The notes under the pieces: model-generated
Told to the model about the DNA's origin: nothing
Databases searched by the model: none
Seen by the model: only the letters and a program-made list of their open reading frames with translations
Source of the DNA: Paraburkholderia phosphatilytica
GTDB taxonomy: Bacteria; Pseudomonadota; Gammaproteobacteria; Burkholderiales; Burkholderiaceae
DNA: 64,000 nt
Assembly (NCBI RefSeq): GCF_003443895.1
Contig: NZ_QQOA01000004.1
Coordinates: 1-64,000, forward strand
Direction: 5' to 3'
Shown here: positions 30,176-39,392 of the stretch, one piece after another
Layout: every line of letters begins with the position of its first letter
How positions within the stretch are numbered: position 1 is the first letter of the stretch
Translations under genes and position numbers: made by a program

Positions 30176-31297
30176 TCAGTGCCCGGCCGCGCCCGGCTGA
30201 CGATCGAGCGCGCAGCGATGCTCGGTGGTGCCGAGGTCCACCTGCAAGGTTGCATGATGCATGTCGAAGCGCTCGCGCAGCGCCGCCACGATCCGGTCCA
30301 CCGTCTGGTCGCCGGGATGGCCGGCCGGCATCACGAGATGCGCGGTCAGCGCGTTGCCGGTGGTCGACAGCGCCCAAACGTGGAGGTCGTGCACGTCCGT
30401 GACGCCGGGCTGCTCGGCAAGGAAACCGCGAATGCGTTGCAGATCGACGCCCGGCGGCACCGCATCGAGCGCAAGGCGCATGGAATCGCGCAGCAGGCCC
30501 CACGTGCCGTACAGCACCACGAGCACGACCGCGATACTCATCACGGGGTCGAGCCACGTCCAGTTCGTGAAGAAGATCACGACACCGCTCACCGCGACCG
30601 CGCCGGAGATCGCCGCGTCGCCGACCATGTGCAGGAACGCGCCGCGGATGTTCAGGTCTTCCTGCCCGCGCATGAAGAGCCACGCCGAGAGGCCGTTCAC
30701 GATCATGCCGACCGCCGCGACGACGAACACGTCGAGCCCGGCGACGGGCGACGGGTGCAGCAGCCGGCCCACCGCTTCCGCGACGATCACGCCGCACGCG
30801 AACAGCAGCAGCGCGGCATTCGCGAGGCTCGCGAGTATCGACGAGCTGCCGAGCCCGAACGTGTAGCGCGCCGACGGACGGCGCGTGGCGAGCCAGGTCG
30901 CGCCCCACGCGAGCAGCAGACCGAGCACGTCGGACAGGTTGTGGCCTGCGTCCGCGAGCAGCGCGGTGGAGTTCGCGAGGACGCCATAGATTGCCTGCAC
31001 GACGACGATCGTCACGTTCAGCCCGACGGCGATCGCGAACGCGCGGCCGTGGCCGGCGACGGGTGCGTGATGGTGACTGTGGCCATGCCCGTGATGATGG
31101 CCGTGGCTGTGTGCGTGGCCCTTGTGCGCGTGGCCTTCCCGCGCGTGGCCGTGGTGGTCGTGCTCGCCGTGATCGTGACCGGCATGCGCGGCGTGGTCAT
31201 GCTCGCCATGACCATCGTGCTGATGATCGCAAGCGTGACCTTGACCAGCCGGATGGAGCGCGTCGTCGCGCGCGGAATTGACAGGCGTGAATTTCAT
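30176..31297 (-). CDS. Cation diffusion facilitator, zinc-type exporter with His-rich N-terminus
   Basis: 373 residues, about 80 of them a histidine-rich cytosolic N-terminus (about 28-78, with HGHGHSHHH). Six membrane helices and a C-terminal ferredoxin-like domain follow. The transport-site motifs are HNLSD (His119/Asp123, TM2) and HMVGD (TM5); the HxxxD plus HxxxD pattern is that of Zn2+/Cd2+ exporters of the CzcD/ZitB type. Its ATG overlaps the stop of the upstream ArsR-type gene by 4 bases (ATGA), so it should be induced by the metal the repressor senses. Membrane efflux of Zn, perhaps also Cd or Co. Confidence 0.92.
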   Translation of the reverse strand: MKFTPVNSARDDALHPAGQGHACDHQHDGHGEHDHAAHAGHDHGEHDHHGHAREGHAHKGHAHSHGHHHGHGHSHHHAPVAGHGRAFAIAVGLNVTIVVVQAIYGVLANSTALLADAGHNLSDVLGLLLAWGATWLATRRPSARYTFGLGSSSILASLANAALLLFACGVIVAEAVGRLLHPSPVAGLDVFVVAAVGMIVNGLSAWLFMRGQEDLNIRGAFLHMVGDAAISGAVAVSGVVIFFTNWTWLDPVMSIAVVLVVLYGTWGLLRDSMRLALDAVPPGVDLQRIRGFLAEQPGVTDVHDLHVWALSTTGNALTAHLVMPAGHPGDQTVDRIVAALRERFDMHHATLQVDLGTTEHRCALDRQPGAAGH

Positions 31298-31668
31298 TCT
31301 GCGTCCTGAACGGAGTGGAGTTCCGCGACCGGTTCGTCGACGTGCTCCAGCAGATCGGCGAGCATGCAGCTGATGTGCTGGTCCGCGGCGGTGTAGTAGA
31401 CCTGCTTGCCCCGGCGCTCTGCTTTCACGATCCGCGCCGCGCGCAGCAGCCGCAGATGATGGCTGACGAGCGACTGCGACAGCCCGAGCGCGCCGGCAAT
31501 CGCACCGACCGCGCGACGCTCGCCCGCGCACGCGAGCACGATCCGCAGGCGCGTCGGGTCGCCGAGCAGGCGAAACAGATCGGCGAGCGACACGACGCGT
31601 TCGTCGGTGGAAAGCGTGTCTGCCTCGATGACGGGCAGCTCGGCGTGAACGGGCAGCGGTGTGGCCAT
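31294..31668 (-). CDS. ArsR/SmtB-family metal-sensing repressor
   Basis: A winged-helix regulator of 124 residues. LADLFRLLGDPTRLRIVLAC and GLSQSLVSHHLRLLRAARIV give helix alpha3 and the recognition helix; RRGKQVYYTAAD is the wing. The C-terminal helix DQHISCMLADLLEHVDEPV has Asp and His residues spaced like the alpha5 zinc site of SmtB/CzrA. It is in one operon with the CDF exporter. Start uncertain: ATG at 31668 was chosen; ATG at 31677 and GTG at 31713 are in frame, but the GTG would fall inside the likely operator. Confidence 0.88.
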   Translation of the reverse strand: MATPLPVHAELPVIEADTLSTDERVVSLADLFRLLGDPTRLRIVLACAGERRAVGAIAGALGLSQSLVSHHLRLLRAARIVKAERRGKQVYYTAADQHISCMLADLLEHVDEPVAELHSVQDAE

Positions 31669-31695
31669 GGGCGGCATCCAGATGCAGGCAACAAC

Positions 31696-31715
31696 ATATG
31701 AATAAGTGTTCACAT
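31696..31715. promoter_or_regulatory. Probable ArsR-family operator
   Basis: ATATGAATA, two bases, then TGTTCACAT: a 9-2-9 imperfect palindrome with 7 of 9 matching positions. It closely resembles the TGAACA/TGTTCA core bound by SmtB/CzrA repressors. It sits just upstream of the arsR-type start, in the gap shared with the divergent TPR-protein gene. Autoregulation is inferred. Confidence 0.6.
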
Positions 31716-31817
31716 GTTAAAAACAAATCCCGAACCTGTCAACTTTGAAAAGCGGGCCCGCGAGTGTGGGAAAATGCGGCCTCCAGTTTTTCGGCTTTCC
31801 CAGCCTTCAAGTCAGTC

Positions 31818-33719
31818 ATGCATCCCGTTTTTGTCCGCGCGTGGACGGCTCATCGCGACGGCCGGCTCGACGACGCAGAGCGCGACTATCGCGCGACGCT
31901 CGAGGTCGACCCAGGTCACGTCGATGCGCTGCATCTGCTGGGCGTATTGCGCCATCAGCAGGGTCAGCACGCGGAAGCCGCCGACCTCGTGCGGCGCGCG
32001 GTCGACCTGCGCCCCAACGACGCCGCGCTGCAACTGAATCTCGGCAACGCGCTGAAGGCGCTCGGCCAGCTCGACGGTGCGATCGAACGCTTTCGCAACG
32101 CGCTCACGCTCGCGCCGACGTTTCCGATGGCGCACTACAACCTCGGCAACGCGTACGCCGCCGCCGGCCGCCACGAAGACGCGGTCGATGCGTTTCGCCG
32201 CTCGGTCGATCTGCAGCCGCAGGACGCGTCGTCGCACAACAACCTCGGCAACGCACTGCACGCGACCGGCCAGCACGAAGCCGCGGTCGAAGCATTCGAG
32301 CGCGCACTGCAGCTGCGCCCGGGACATGCCGGCGCGCACAACAATCTCGGCATGGCGCTCAACGCGCTCGACCGCTCGGAAGACGCGATCGTGCATTTCC
32401 GCGAGGCGCTCGCCGCGGAACCGCGCTTCGTCGCGGCGCAGTTCAATCTCGCGAACACGCTCGCCGCCACCGGCCGCAACGCCGAAGCCGTCGGCCTGTT
32501 CGAAGCCGCGATCGTGCTGCAGCCGCAGCTTTCGCCCGCGCTGTTCGGCCTGGGCAACGCGCTCGCCGCGCTGCACCGGCACGACGAAGCCGTGCGCTAT
32601 TTCGAGCGCGCGATCGGGCTCGATCCGAAGTTCGCGCTGGCGTGGCTGAGCCTCGGCATCTCGCAGCACGCACTGCTCAGCTACGAAGCCGCGTTGCGCG
32701 CGTTCGAGCAGGCACTGCGTCTGCGCCCCGATCTCGGCCCCGCGCATCTGAACCGCGCGATGGTGTGGCTCACGCTCGGCAACTTCGCGAAGGGTCTGCC
32801 CGAGTACGAGTGGCGTCTCGAAACCGTGCAGCGTCGTGCGGTGCACGCACTGCCCCGCTGGCACGGCGAGGCGCTCGAAGGCCGCACGCTGCTGATTCAC
32901 GCAGAACAGGGCCTCGGCGATACGCTGAATTTCGCGCGTTTCATCCCGCTCGTCTTCGAACGCGCGGCGCAGGACGCGCAGGCCACGCAATCCGCGCCGC
33001 CGCGCATCATGCTCGAAGTGCAGCCTGCGCTGCTGCCGCTGCTGGAGCCCGCGGCCGGGCAATGGCGCGTGACGCTCGTGGCGACCGGCGACGTGCCGAA
33101 CGCCGGCCGCCAGGCGCCCGATGTGCAGTGCCCGCTGTTGAGCCTGCCGCTCGTGCTGGGTATGACCGTCGATACGATTCCCGCGCGCACGCCCTACCTC
33201 GCCGCGCCGGCCGCCTATCGTCGCAAATGGCGCGGTTCGCTCGGCGGACAGTCGAAACGCAAGATCGGTATCGCGTGGTCGGGACGCATCCAGCGCAGCG
33301 AGAACCGCACGATCGCACTGGATCAGCTCGCCGCGCTCGATCCGCTGTTCGCGCTGCCGGGTATCGACTGGATCGTGCTGCAGCCGGATCTCAGCGATGC
33401 AGAGCGCGCGGTGCTGGACGCCCATCCGCACGCATCGCGCATTCATCGCGTCGACGATCGCATCGAGAACTTCGCGGATACGGCGGCGATCGCCGAACGG
33501 CTCGACGCGGTGGTGTCGATCGATACGTCGATCGCGCACCTGGCCGGCGCGCTGCGGCGGCCGCTGTGGATCATGCTGCCGTACTCGGCCGACTGGCGGT
33601 GGTTCGCGGAGGGCAGCGACTGCCCGTGGTACCCGGCCGCTCGGCTCGTGCGGCAACGGCAGCCGGGTGTCTGGAAGGATGTGGTCGACGAGGTCGCGCG
33701 GGAGATCGCGCGCGGCTGA
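31818..33719 (+). CDS. TPR-repeat protein with C-terminal glycosyltransferase (GT9/GT41-like) domain
   Basis: 633 residues. Residues about 10-345 are roughly ten TPR units; helix pairs such as AHYNLGNAYAAAGRHEDAV and AHNNLGMALNALDRSEDAI repeat every 34 residues. The rest resembles the C-terminal half of TPR-containing glycosyltransferases: EQGLGDTLNFARFIPLVFER, KIGIAWSGRIQRSENRTIAL and DAVVSIDTSIAHLAGALRRP, the last being the donor-binding D-T-S-x-A-H loop. Donor and acceptor unknown. The ATG at 31818 was preferred to a GTG at 31764. It is divergent from the arsR-CDF pair and paralogous to the protein at 37572-39392. Confidence 0.85.
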   Translation: MHPVFVRAWTAHRDGRLDDAERDYRATLEVDPGHVDALHLLGVLRHQQGQHAEAADLVRRAVDLRPNDAALQLNLGNALKALGQLDGAIERFRNALTLAPTFPMAHYNLGNAYAAAGRHEDAVDAFRRSVDLQPQDASSHNNLGNALHATGQHEAAVEAFERALQLRPGHAGAHNNLGMALNALDRSEDAIVHFREALAAEPRFVAAQFNLANTLAATGRNAEAVGLFEAAIVLQPQLSPALFGLGNALAALHRHDEAVRYFERAIGLDPKFALAWLSLGISQHALLSYEAALRAFEQALRLRPDLGPAHLNRAMVWLTLGNFAKGLPEYEWRLETVQRRAVHALPRWHGEALEGRTLLIHAEQGLGDTLNFARFIPLVFERAAQDAQATQSAPPRIMLEVQPALLPLLEPAAGQWRVTLVATGDVPNAGRQAPDVQCPLLSLPLVLGMTVDTIPARTPYLAAPAAYRRKWRGSLGGQSKRKIGIAWSGRIQRSENRTIALDQLAALDPLFALPGIDWIVLQPDLSDAERAVLDAHPHASRIHRVDDRIENFADTAAIAERLDAVVSIDTSIAHLAGALRRPLWIMLPYSADWRWFAEGSDCPWYPAARLVRQRQPGVWKDVVDEVAREIARG

Positions 33720-33758
33720 CCTTCACGCTTTTTCTGCGGTTTTTCCTGTCGCTTTTCG

Positions 33759-35060
33759 TCAGGCGGTGCGGTACTGGTTGCGCGCTTCCGGCATGCGGTA
33801 CAGCACCAGCGTCGCGATCAGCCCGCACACGGCGGCCACGCCCATCCACAGGCCGGGCGCCGCCTTGTTGCCCGTCGAGTGGATCAGGTAGGTCGAGATG
33901 GCCGGCGTGAAGCCGCCGATCGTCGTCGCGAGACTGTAGGCGAGCGAGAAGCCGGCCGTGCGGACATCGGCGGGCATCACTTCGGTCAGCGCGACGACCA
34001 TGCCGCCGTTGTAGCAGCCGTACAGGAACGACAGCCACAGCTCCACCATCAGCAGCCGGCCGAACGACGGATCGGCGACGAGCCACTGCACCGACGGATA
34101 GGACGTGAGAATCGTCAGGATCGTGAAGACGAGCAGCACCGGGCGACGGCCGATCCGATCCGACAGCGCACCCGACAGCGGCAGCCAGACCAGGTTCGAG
34201 ATGCCGATGCATACGGTCACGACGAGCGTATCGATCGCAGAGAGCTTCAGCACTTCCTTGCCGAAGGTCGGCGTGTACGCCGTGATCATGTAGAACGACA
34301 CCGTCGTCATGATCACCATGCCCATGCCAGCAATCACGATGCCCCAGTTCTCGAGCATCGAATTCATGATCTCGCCCATCGTCGGGCGGTGTTTCTTCGC
34401 GAGGAACTAGTCGGTCTCTTGCAGCGAACGGCGGATCAGGAACAGGAACGGTACGATCAGACAGCCGATCAGGAACGGCACGCGCCAGCCCCATGCGGTC
34501 ATCTGATCGGCGGGCAGCAGGCGGTTCAGGAACACGCCGATCAGCGCGGCGAACACCACGGCCACCTGCTGGCTGCCCGACTGCCACGAGCAGTAGAAGC
34601 CCTTGTTGCCCTTCGTCGCGATCTCGGAGAGGTACACCGACACGCCGCCCAGCTCCACGCCCGCCGAAAAACCCTGCAGCAGACGCCCGAGCAGCACGAG
34701 CGCCGGCGCGAGCGCGCCGATCGTCGCGTAGCCGGGGATGGCCGCGACCGTCAGCGTGCCGAGCGCCATCAGGAACAGCGTGAGGATCAGGCCTTTGCGC
34801 CGGCCGTGGTGGTCGATATACGCACCCAGCACGATCGCGCCGAGCGGCCGCATCAGGAAGCCTGCGCCGAACACGGACAGCGACAGCATCAGCGACGCGA
34901 ATTCGCTGCCGCCCGGGAAGTAGGTCTTGGCGATCGCGGACGCATAGTAGCCGTAGACCATGAAGTCGTACATTTCCAGGAAGTTGCCGCTGACCACGCG
35001 AAACACGGTGCGGACTTTGGACTCGCTGGAAGAAGCGGAAACGGTGGACGCTGTAGACAT
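33759..35060 (-). pseudogene. Citrate/tricarballylate-type MFS proton symporter, split by an in-frame amber codon
   Basis: The frame from the ATG at 35060 ([20 protein letters not shown]) reads as a 433-codon MFS permease of the CitA/TcuC type, with [37 protein letters not shown] and [24 protein letters not shown] at 34407-34409 (codon 218) falls in the central cytoplasmic loop. The same frame then continues with LAKKHRPTMGEIMNSMLENW and the second half to 33759. Homologues usually have Glu at this point (ETEEFLA), so a single G-to-T change would explain it. The product would be six helices unless the second half restarts at the ATG at 34379. No tcu partner genes are nearby. Confidence 0.85.
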
Positions 35061-35387
35061 GGCGCTCTCGAATGGACGGTTGCGCGCGGCGGCGGGGGGA
35101 CCGTGAACGGGCGGTTTCCTGCTCGCGTCATCTCGACGCGTTCCCCGTACCGGTACTTCTGCGAATATTACTGCTACCGAAGCCGCTCCGCATTCGAACT
35201 TTCGTGCCGAGATTGGCGGTGCGCCCGCGTGCGGGCCGTCGCTGCCGGAGTCCGCACGAGCGCATCCGCGCGCCTCGCAGATGAATTTCCGGCCCGCTCG
35301 CCGGTGTGCGACACCGCGGAGGTAGACTATCCGCTCGCGGCACACTCGCTCCGCTGTTACACGCCAACCCGAACCGCTCGCCGCACG
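35061..35387. other. 327-base divergent intergenic region
   Basis: Lies between the broken MFS gene and the GNAT gene. A long plus-strand open frame crosses it, but nothing in it resembles a protein family. It presumably holds both promoters; no clear boxes were recognised. Confidence 0.55.
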
Positions 35388-35906
35388 ATGACCTCCCCCG
35401 CCACGCTCACGCTACGTCCCGCGACCCACGCGGACGCGCCGCTCATCGCGTCGATCCACGCCACCAGTTGGCGGGCGACCTATCGCGGGCTGCTGCCGGA
35501 CGACTTTCTCGATCGCGTCATCGACGAACGCGCGGCCTGGTGGGAAGCGCGCATGCGTGCGCCCGGCGAGGAGCGGCGGCTCGTGCTGATCGCCGAACTG
35601 CACGGCGACGCGGCCGGCTTCGTCTGCGCGGAACTGCAGCCGGAATCGAAGTGGGGCGTGCTGCTCGACAATCTGCACGCGCTGCCGGGCTTCCAGGGCA
35701 TCGGCTGCGGCAAGCTGCTGATGCGCGCTGCGCAGGACTGGGCGCGCAGCCAGGGCGAGGCGCAGATCTATCTGTTCGTGCTCGAAGGCAACGCGCCCGC
35801 GATCGCCTTCTACGAACGGCAAGGCTGGGCCTTCGCCGGGGCCGAGCAGGACCAGCTGGGCGGCATCGACATCACCGCGCTGCGCTACGTCTATCCGCTG
35901 AGGTAA
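35388..35906 (+). CDS. GNAT-family N-acetyltransferase
   Basis: 172 residues with a single acetyltransferase domain. [20 protein letters not shown] is the N-terminal strand-helix, [20 protein letters not shown] contains the acetyl-CoA pyrophosphate loop (Q-G-I-G-C-G-K), and [19 protein letters not shown] is motif B. Substrate unknown. The much longer open frame reaching back to 33879 runs antisense through the MFS gene and is not believed; the ATG at 35388 gives the normal family start. Confidence 0.88.
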   Translation: MTSPATLTLRPATHADAPLIASIHATSWRATYRGLLPDDFLDRVIDERAAWWEARMRAPGEERRLVLIAELHGDAAGFVCAELQPESKWGVLLDNLHALPGFQGIGCGKLLMRAAQDWARSQGEAQIYLFVLEGNAPAIAFYERQGWAFAGAEQDQLGGIDITALRYVYPLR

Positions 35907-36126
35907 CCGGCGGCCGCGGCGCCCTGCCGCGATCGATCGTCCGGCAGTTTTCGGATACTTCCGATCCTCCGCCGGACGGCCAGCCGTCATCATCGACAGT
36001 CATCCCATAAATCGTTCCGCACGGCGCGTTTGCCTCGCAAGGCCGCCGCGTCCACGTTCGGCGTGCCTGTATTGCGTTACTCACTGATCCACGCCCTCAG
36101 TATCCTCAGACGAGTGCCAGGCAACC

Positions 36127-36654
36127 ATGTCGACTTTTGCGTTGATCAACATTGAAGGTTCGCTCTCCGTGCCGCGTTCGCGGCCGCTCGCGGCATTGCC
36201 CGCTTCCTTTGGCGGCGAATGGCGTCTGCTGCCGCCGGGCTTCTGCCCGCGCGACGATCTGAAGGCGCTGTACGCGGCGCTCTTGCGCACCTTCTGTCTC
36301 TCCGACGACGCGATGCTGTCGATGTGCCGCTGGCTGCCGCGTGTGGCCGCCGACGTGGCGAAGGCCGGCGTCGGCGCCGTGAAGTCCGTGGCCAGCGCCG
36401 GCGCGGCAAAGGCGCAGCCGGTCGGGCCCGTGGCGTCGCGCGCGGAAGCGCTCGCCCGGCATGAAACGTCAGGGGAATACGCGAAGCGGATGATGACGGG
36501 CGGCGCGATCGCGATCAGCGCGTCGACCGTGCTCGCATGGCTGGCAACCTCGCATGCGCCGCAGGACGTGACGTTCTCTCCGGACGTCCTGATCCCGCAG
36601 GCGAGCCAGGCGGTCCGCACGGCGATCGACGAAGCCCGGCGAAGCAAGACGTAG
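36127..36654 (+). CDS. Hypothetical protein with one C-terminal membrane segment
   Basis: 175 residues starting MSTFALINIEGSLSVPRSRP. No domain recognised. A single hydrophobic segment (GGAIAISASTVLAWLATS, about residues 127-144) suggests a membrane anchor. The same frame stays open after the TAG at 36652-36654 up to 37374 except for one further stop, so this may be the surviving front part of a longer gene. Moderate confidence that it is coding. Confidence 0.5.
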   Translation: MSTFALINIEGSLSVPRSRPLAALPASFGGEWRLLPPGFCPRDDLKALYAALLRTFCLSDDAMLSMCRWLPRVAADVAKAGVGAVKSVASAGAAKAQPVGPVASRAEALARHETSGEYAKRMMTGGAIAISASTVLAWLATSHAPQDVTFSPDVLIPQASQAVRTAIDEARRSKT

Positions 36655-37374
36655 CAGTGTCACGATTTCGTGTCGGGTCACCTCGATGAGGTCGCCGATG
36701 CGCCGGTTGCCGTCGAAAGCACCGAGGCGTCGGTTCCGGCAGCAACCACGATGCCGGGAGCAGCCGAGGCACAGCCCGCCAGCTCGCTCGCCGTCGCCGC
36801 GGCACCTGCCACTGCGAGCGAGTCCCTCGCGGCACAATCGCCGGTCTCGATCGCCGCGACATCATTCGTCGGACCGCCGGTTTCGGCCCGAGTCGCCGCG
36901 ATCCATGCAGTCGAACCCGCTCGGAAGCCGGCATCGCCCGAAGCTCAGCCAGATGCGGCACCGGCCCAATCCTCTTTGCCGTCCGGCAGCAATTCGGCGA
37001 AGACCGCTGCGGAACCGCCAAAGGCACCGCAAACGCCGGCAACCTGAGCCGACGTGACCGCTTTCAGCCGCGCCGACATCGATCGCACGCCGGCGGTCCC
37101 GACCGCGCCGACAAAATCGACGGACGCAGTCGAAGCACCGGTGCCGTCGGAATGCAGGAAGTTCGCCACGCCGGCACGTTCTGTGGCCACCGGTGGCCGC
37201 GAACCGATCGGAACGGCTACCACCAGCGTGTCGGCTTCGGCCAGGGCGCACTATCACGTACATCAGCTGCCACGTGTCGCTCTGGTCCCTCACTCGGCGA
37301 ACCCGGCGCCGCGCGTCAAGGACTCGCACGCCGGCCACTATTCGCCACCGCAACAGGACGCAGAGGATTCCTGA
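36655..37374 (+). pseudogene. Stop-interrupted Ala/Pro/Ser-rich continuation of the preceding frame
   Basis: Downstream of the TAG at 36652 the same frame continues as a low-complexity Ala/Pro/Ser/Val-rich stretch (for example SLAVAAAPATASESLAAQSP). It is broken by TGA at 37045-37047 and then open again to TGA at 37372-37374. It may be a decayed proline-alanine linker and C-terminus of the 36127 gene, or chance open frames in GC-rich DNA; I cannot decide. Confidence 0.3.
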
Positions 37375-37514
37375 CGATTAATGCAGGCGCCGTCTGGTAC
37401 GACGCACGACATGCAGCCCAGCTGACACCGGACAGACTCTATCTCGAGGCCGATCGGACACTTTACCAAGCCAAGCGTGGCGGCCGAAACCAGACGAAGC
37501 TGACCGTCCTCTGA
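37368..37514 (+). pseudogene. C-terminal fragment of a GGDEF (diguanylate cyclase) domain
   Basis: The frame here reads FLTINAGAVWYDARHAAQLT and then LYLEADRTLYQAKRGGRNQT before a TGA at 37512. This is the last ~48 residues of a GGDEF domain, whose end is normally ...SxGvA...LLxxADxALYxAKxxGRN. The catalytic GGDEF loop and everything before it are absent. It is therefore a remnant of a lost diguanylate cyclase, left between the hypothetical gene and the adhesin operon. Confidence 0.75.
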
Positions 37515-37571
37515 GCGGTCGTCCGCTCCCTCGTTGCCCTATCCGCGCACGACGCCGGACGCAACGCAGGT

Positions 37572-39392
37572 TTATAGCCTGACAGTCTCGCCCTCCCCGG
37601 GCCGCGCCCCGGCTCCGGCCATCTGCCTGAGGTCGGCAGCCAGTTCCTGCAGCGGCGCACACCAGTCCCGATACGCGCGTTGACGATACACTCTCACGGT
37701 CGGATACCAGACGCTGTCCCGACGTCCCGTCATCCACACCCAATGCGGATTGCCGTCGACCAGCAGCCAGGTGGGCCGTCCGAGCGCAGCAGCAAGATGC
37801 GCAACCGACGTACAGACCGTGACGACAAGATCGAGGCTGGCGACGAGCGAGGCCGTGTCGTCGAAGCTTTCAAGCTCGCCCGTACGGTCGATCATGTGCA
37901 ATCCAGCGGCTTTCATCCGTGCCACGTCATCGGACGCGTCCTTCTGCAGACTATAGAATTCCGCACCGGCGTATCCGGAGAACGCCTGGGCAAACAGTTC
38001 GGGCGCCACCGCGCGAAGCGGGTTGCGCTGGTGCGTCCGGCTTCCAGTCCAGGCCAGTCCCACCTTCAACGCGCCGCCTGCCGGCATGCGGTCGCGCGTG
38101 CGAATCACCTTGGTTTCATCGGCCGACAGATACGAAACGGGCGCCGGTAGCGACTCGATCGTGATGCCGAGTTCGAGCGGCAGGCTCGCGAGTGGGACCT
38201 GATAGTCGAACGCCGGCAACTGCTGGACGTCGCTACGCAGCCAGAGGACACCATGTCCGTCCAGGCTGCGCCTGAAGAGTTCAAGCAGGGGCGGAAAGCA
38301 GCAGCAGATCACCGAACCGCCCGCATCGCGCGCAAGACGGGCGATCAACGGCACGAAGCGGACGAACTGGATCGCGTCGCCGTGCCCCTGCTCCCCCCAG
38401 ATGAGCAACGTCTTCCCGGCCAGCGTTTCGCCGTGCCAGCGTCGCTCCGGACAGAAGCCGCGCGACGCGCGCAGTTCGGGCGACCCCCGCCAGCGCGCCT
38501 CGAAGTTGATCCAGCCGTTGCGGAAGTCACCCTGCATCAGCTGCAGCATGGCGACCGAGAACTGGATCAACGGATCGCCCCCGGACACGTGTGCAGCACG
38601 CACAATCGCGTCGAAAGCCTCGTCCCACTGCTGGACCTCGCGTGCCGCGTTGCTCAGCGCGAGCAACGCCAATCGGTCCTTCGGCGCGAGCGTTGCAGCG
38701 CGCCGCGCGGCAACCAATGCCTTCGCGGGCTCGCGCATCTGAAGCCACGCGTTGGCCACGTTCGTCCAGGCCAGATGATTGACCGGCTCCGCGCGAACCG
38801 CCTCCTCGCCGATGCTCAACGCCAGCTCGTACTCGCCGCGGGTGTAGTGAAGCGCGGCGAGATTGTTGCGAAGCATCGGATGTTGCGGGTCGAGCGTCAT
38901 CGCGCGCTCGTACGCGCGAAGCGACGCATCATAAGCGCCCGAATGCTGCTGGATGAGCCCCAGCGAAAACCAGGCGTCCACGGACCCGGACGCCAGCTCA
39001 CTCCACCGCTTCGCCGCCTCGATGCCGATGTCCGCGCGGCCGCACTGGTGAGCGACGGCCATCCACTCCCCAAGCCAGTCCGTCGCGTCCGGCATCGCGC
39101 GATGGGCGGATTCGAAGTGGTCGAGCGCGCGGGCCGGCTCGCCGGACTGAATCGCGAGCCGCGCCGCTTCGACGTACGCCGCCCCTGTCGGCGCCGACAG
39201 CGCACGGTCGAGCCACGCCCGCGCTTCCTGCAAACGTCCGCACAGCCGCAGCACCTGCGCCCGCGCGACGGCGGCGTTCGCGTCGGCGGGCGCGAGCATC
39301 AACCATTCGTCGACGAACTCCGATGCTTCGATGAGTTCGCCCGCCTCGCAGTGCTGCCGGACTCTGGCCAGCTTCGCGTCTGAATCGATCAT
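37572..39392 (-). CDS. TPR-repeat protein with C-terminal glycosyltransferase-like domain, third gene of the adhesin operon
   Basis: 606 residues. TPR-like helix pairs fill about 5-300 (for example HSGAYDASLRAYERAMTLDP and HYTRGEYELALSIGEEAVRA). A C-terminal domain paralogous to that of the 31818-33719 protein follows: GEQGHGDAIQFVRFVPLIAR, LKVGLAWTGSRTHQRNPLRA and LVVTVCTSVAHLAAALGRP. The paralogue has IDTS where this has VCTS in the putative donor-binding loop. The ATG overlaps the stop of the lipoprotein gene by 4 bases (ATGA). Its position behind a giant surface adhesin suggests it glycosylates or otherwise assists the adhesin; this is inference. Confidence 0.82.
   Translation of the reverse strand: MIDSDAKLARVRQHCEAGELIEASEFVDEWLMLAPADANAAVARAQVLRLCGRLQEARAWLDRALSAPTGAAYVEAARLAIQSGEPARALDHFESAHRAMPDATDWLGEWMAVAHQCGRADIGIEAAKRWSELASGSVDAWFSLGLIQQHSGAYDASLRAYERAMTLDPQHPMLRNNLAALHYTRGEYELALSIGEEAVRAEPVNHLAWTNVANAWLQMREPAKALVAARRAATLAPKDRLALLALSNAAREVQQWDEAFDAIVRAAHVSGGDPLIQFSVAMLQLMQGDFRNGWINFEARWRGSPELRASRGFCPERRWHGETLAGKTLLIWGEQGHGDAIQFVRFVPLIARLARDAGGSVICCCFPPLLELFRRSLDGHGVLWLRSDVQQLPAFDYQVPLASLPLELGITIESLPAPVSYLSADETKVIRTRDRMPAGGALKVGLAWTGSRTHQRNPLRAVAPELFAQAFSGYAGAEFYSLQKDASDDVARMKAAGLHMIDRTGELESFDDTASLVASLDLVVTVCTSVAHLAAALGRPTWLLVDGNPHWVWMTGRRDSVWYPTVRVYRQRAYRDWCAPLQELAADLRQMAGAGARPGEGETVRL

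Noticed and set aside
31711..31713. GTG start for the ArsR-type gene
   Set aside because: Lies inside the predicted operator and would add 15 residues absent from the family; ATG at 31668 or 31677 is preferred.
33879..35387. Plus-strand extension of the GNAT frame through the MFS gene
   Set aside because: Only the last 172 codons resemble a protein family; the rest is antisense to a clear permease.
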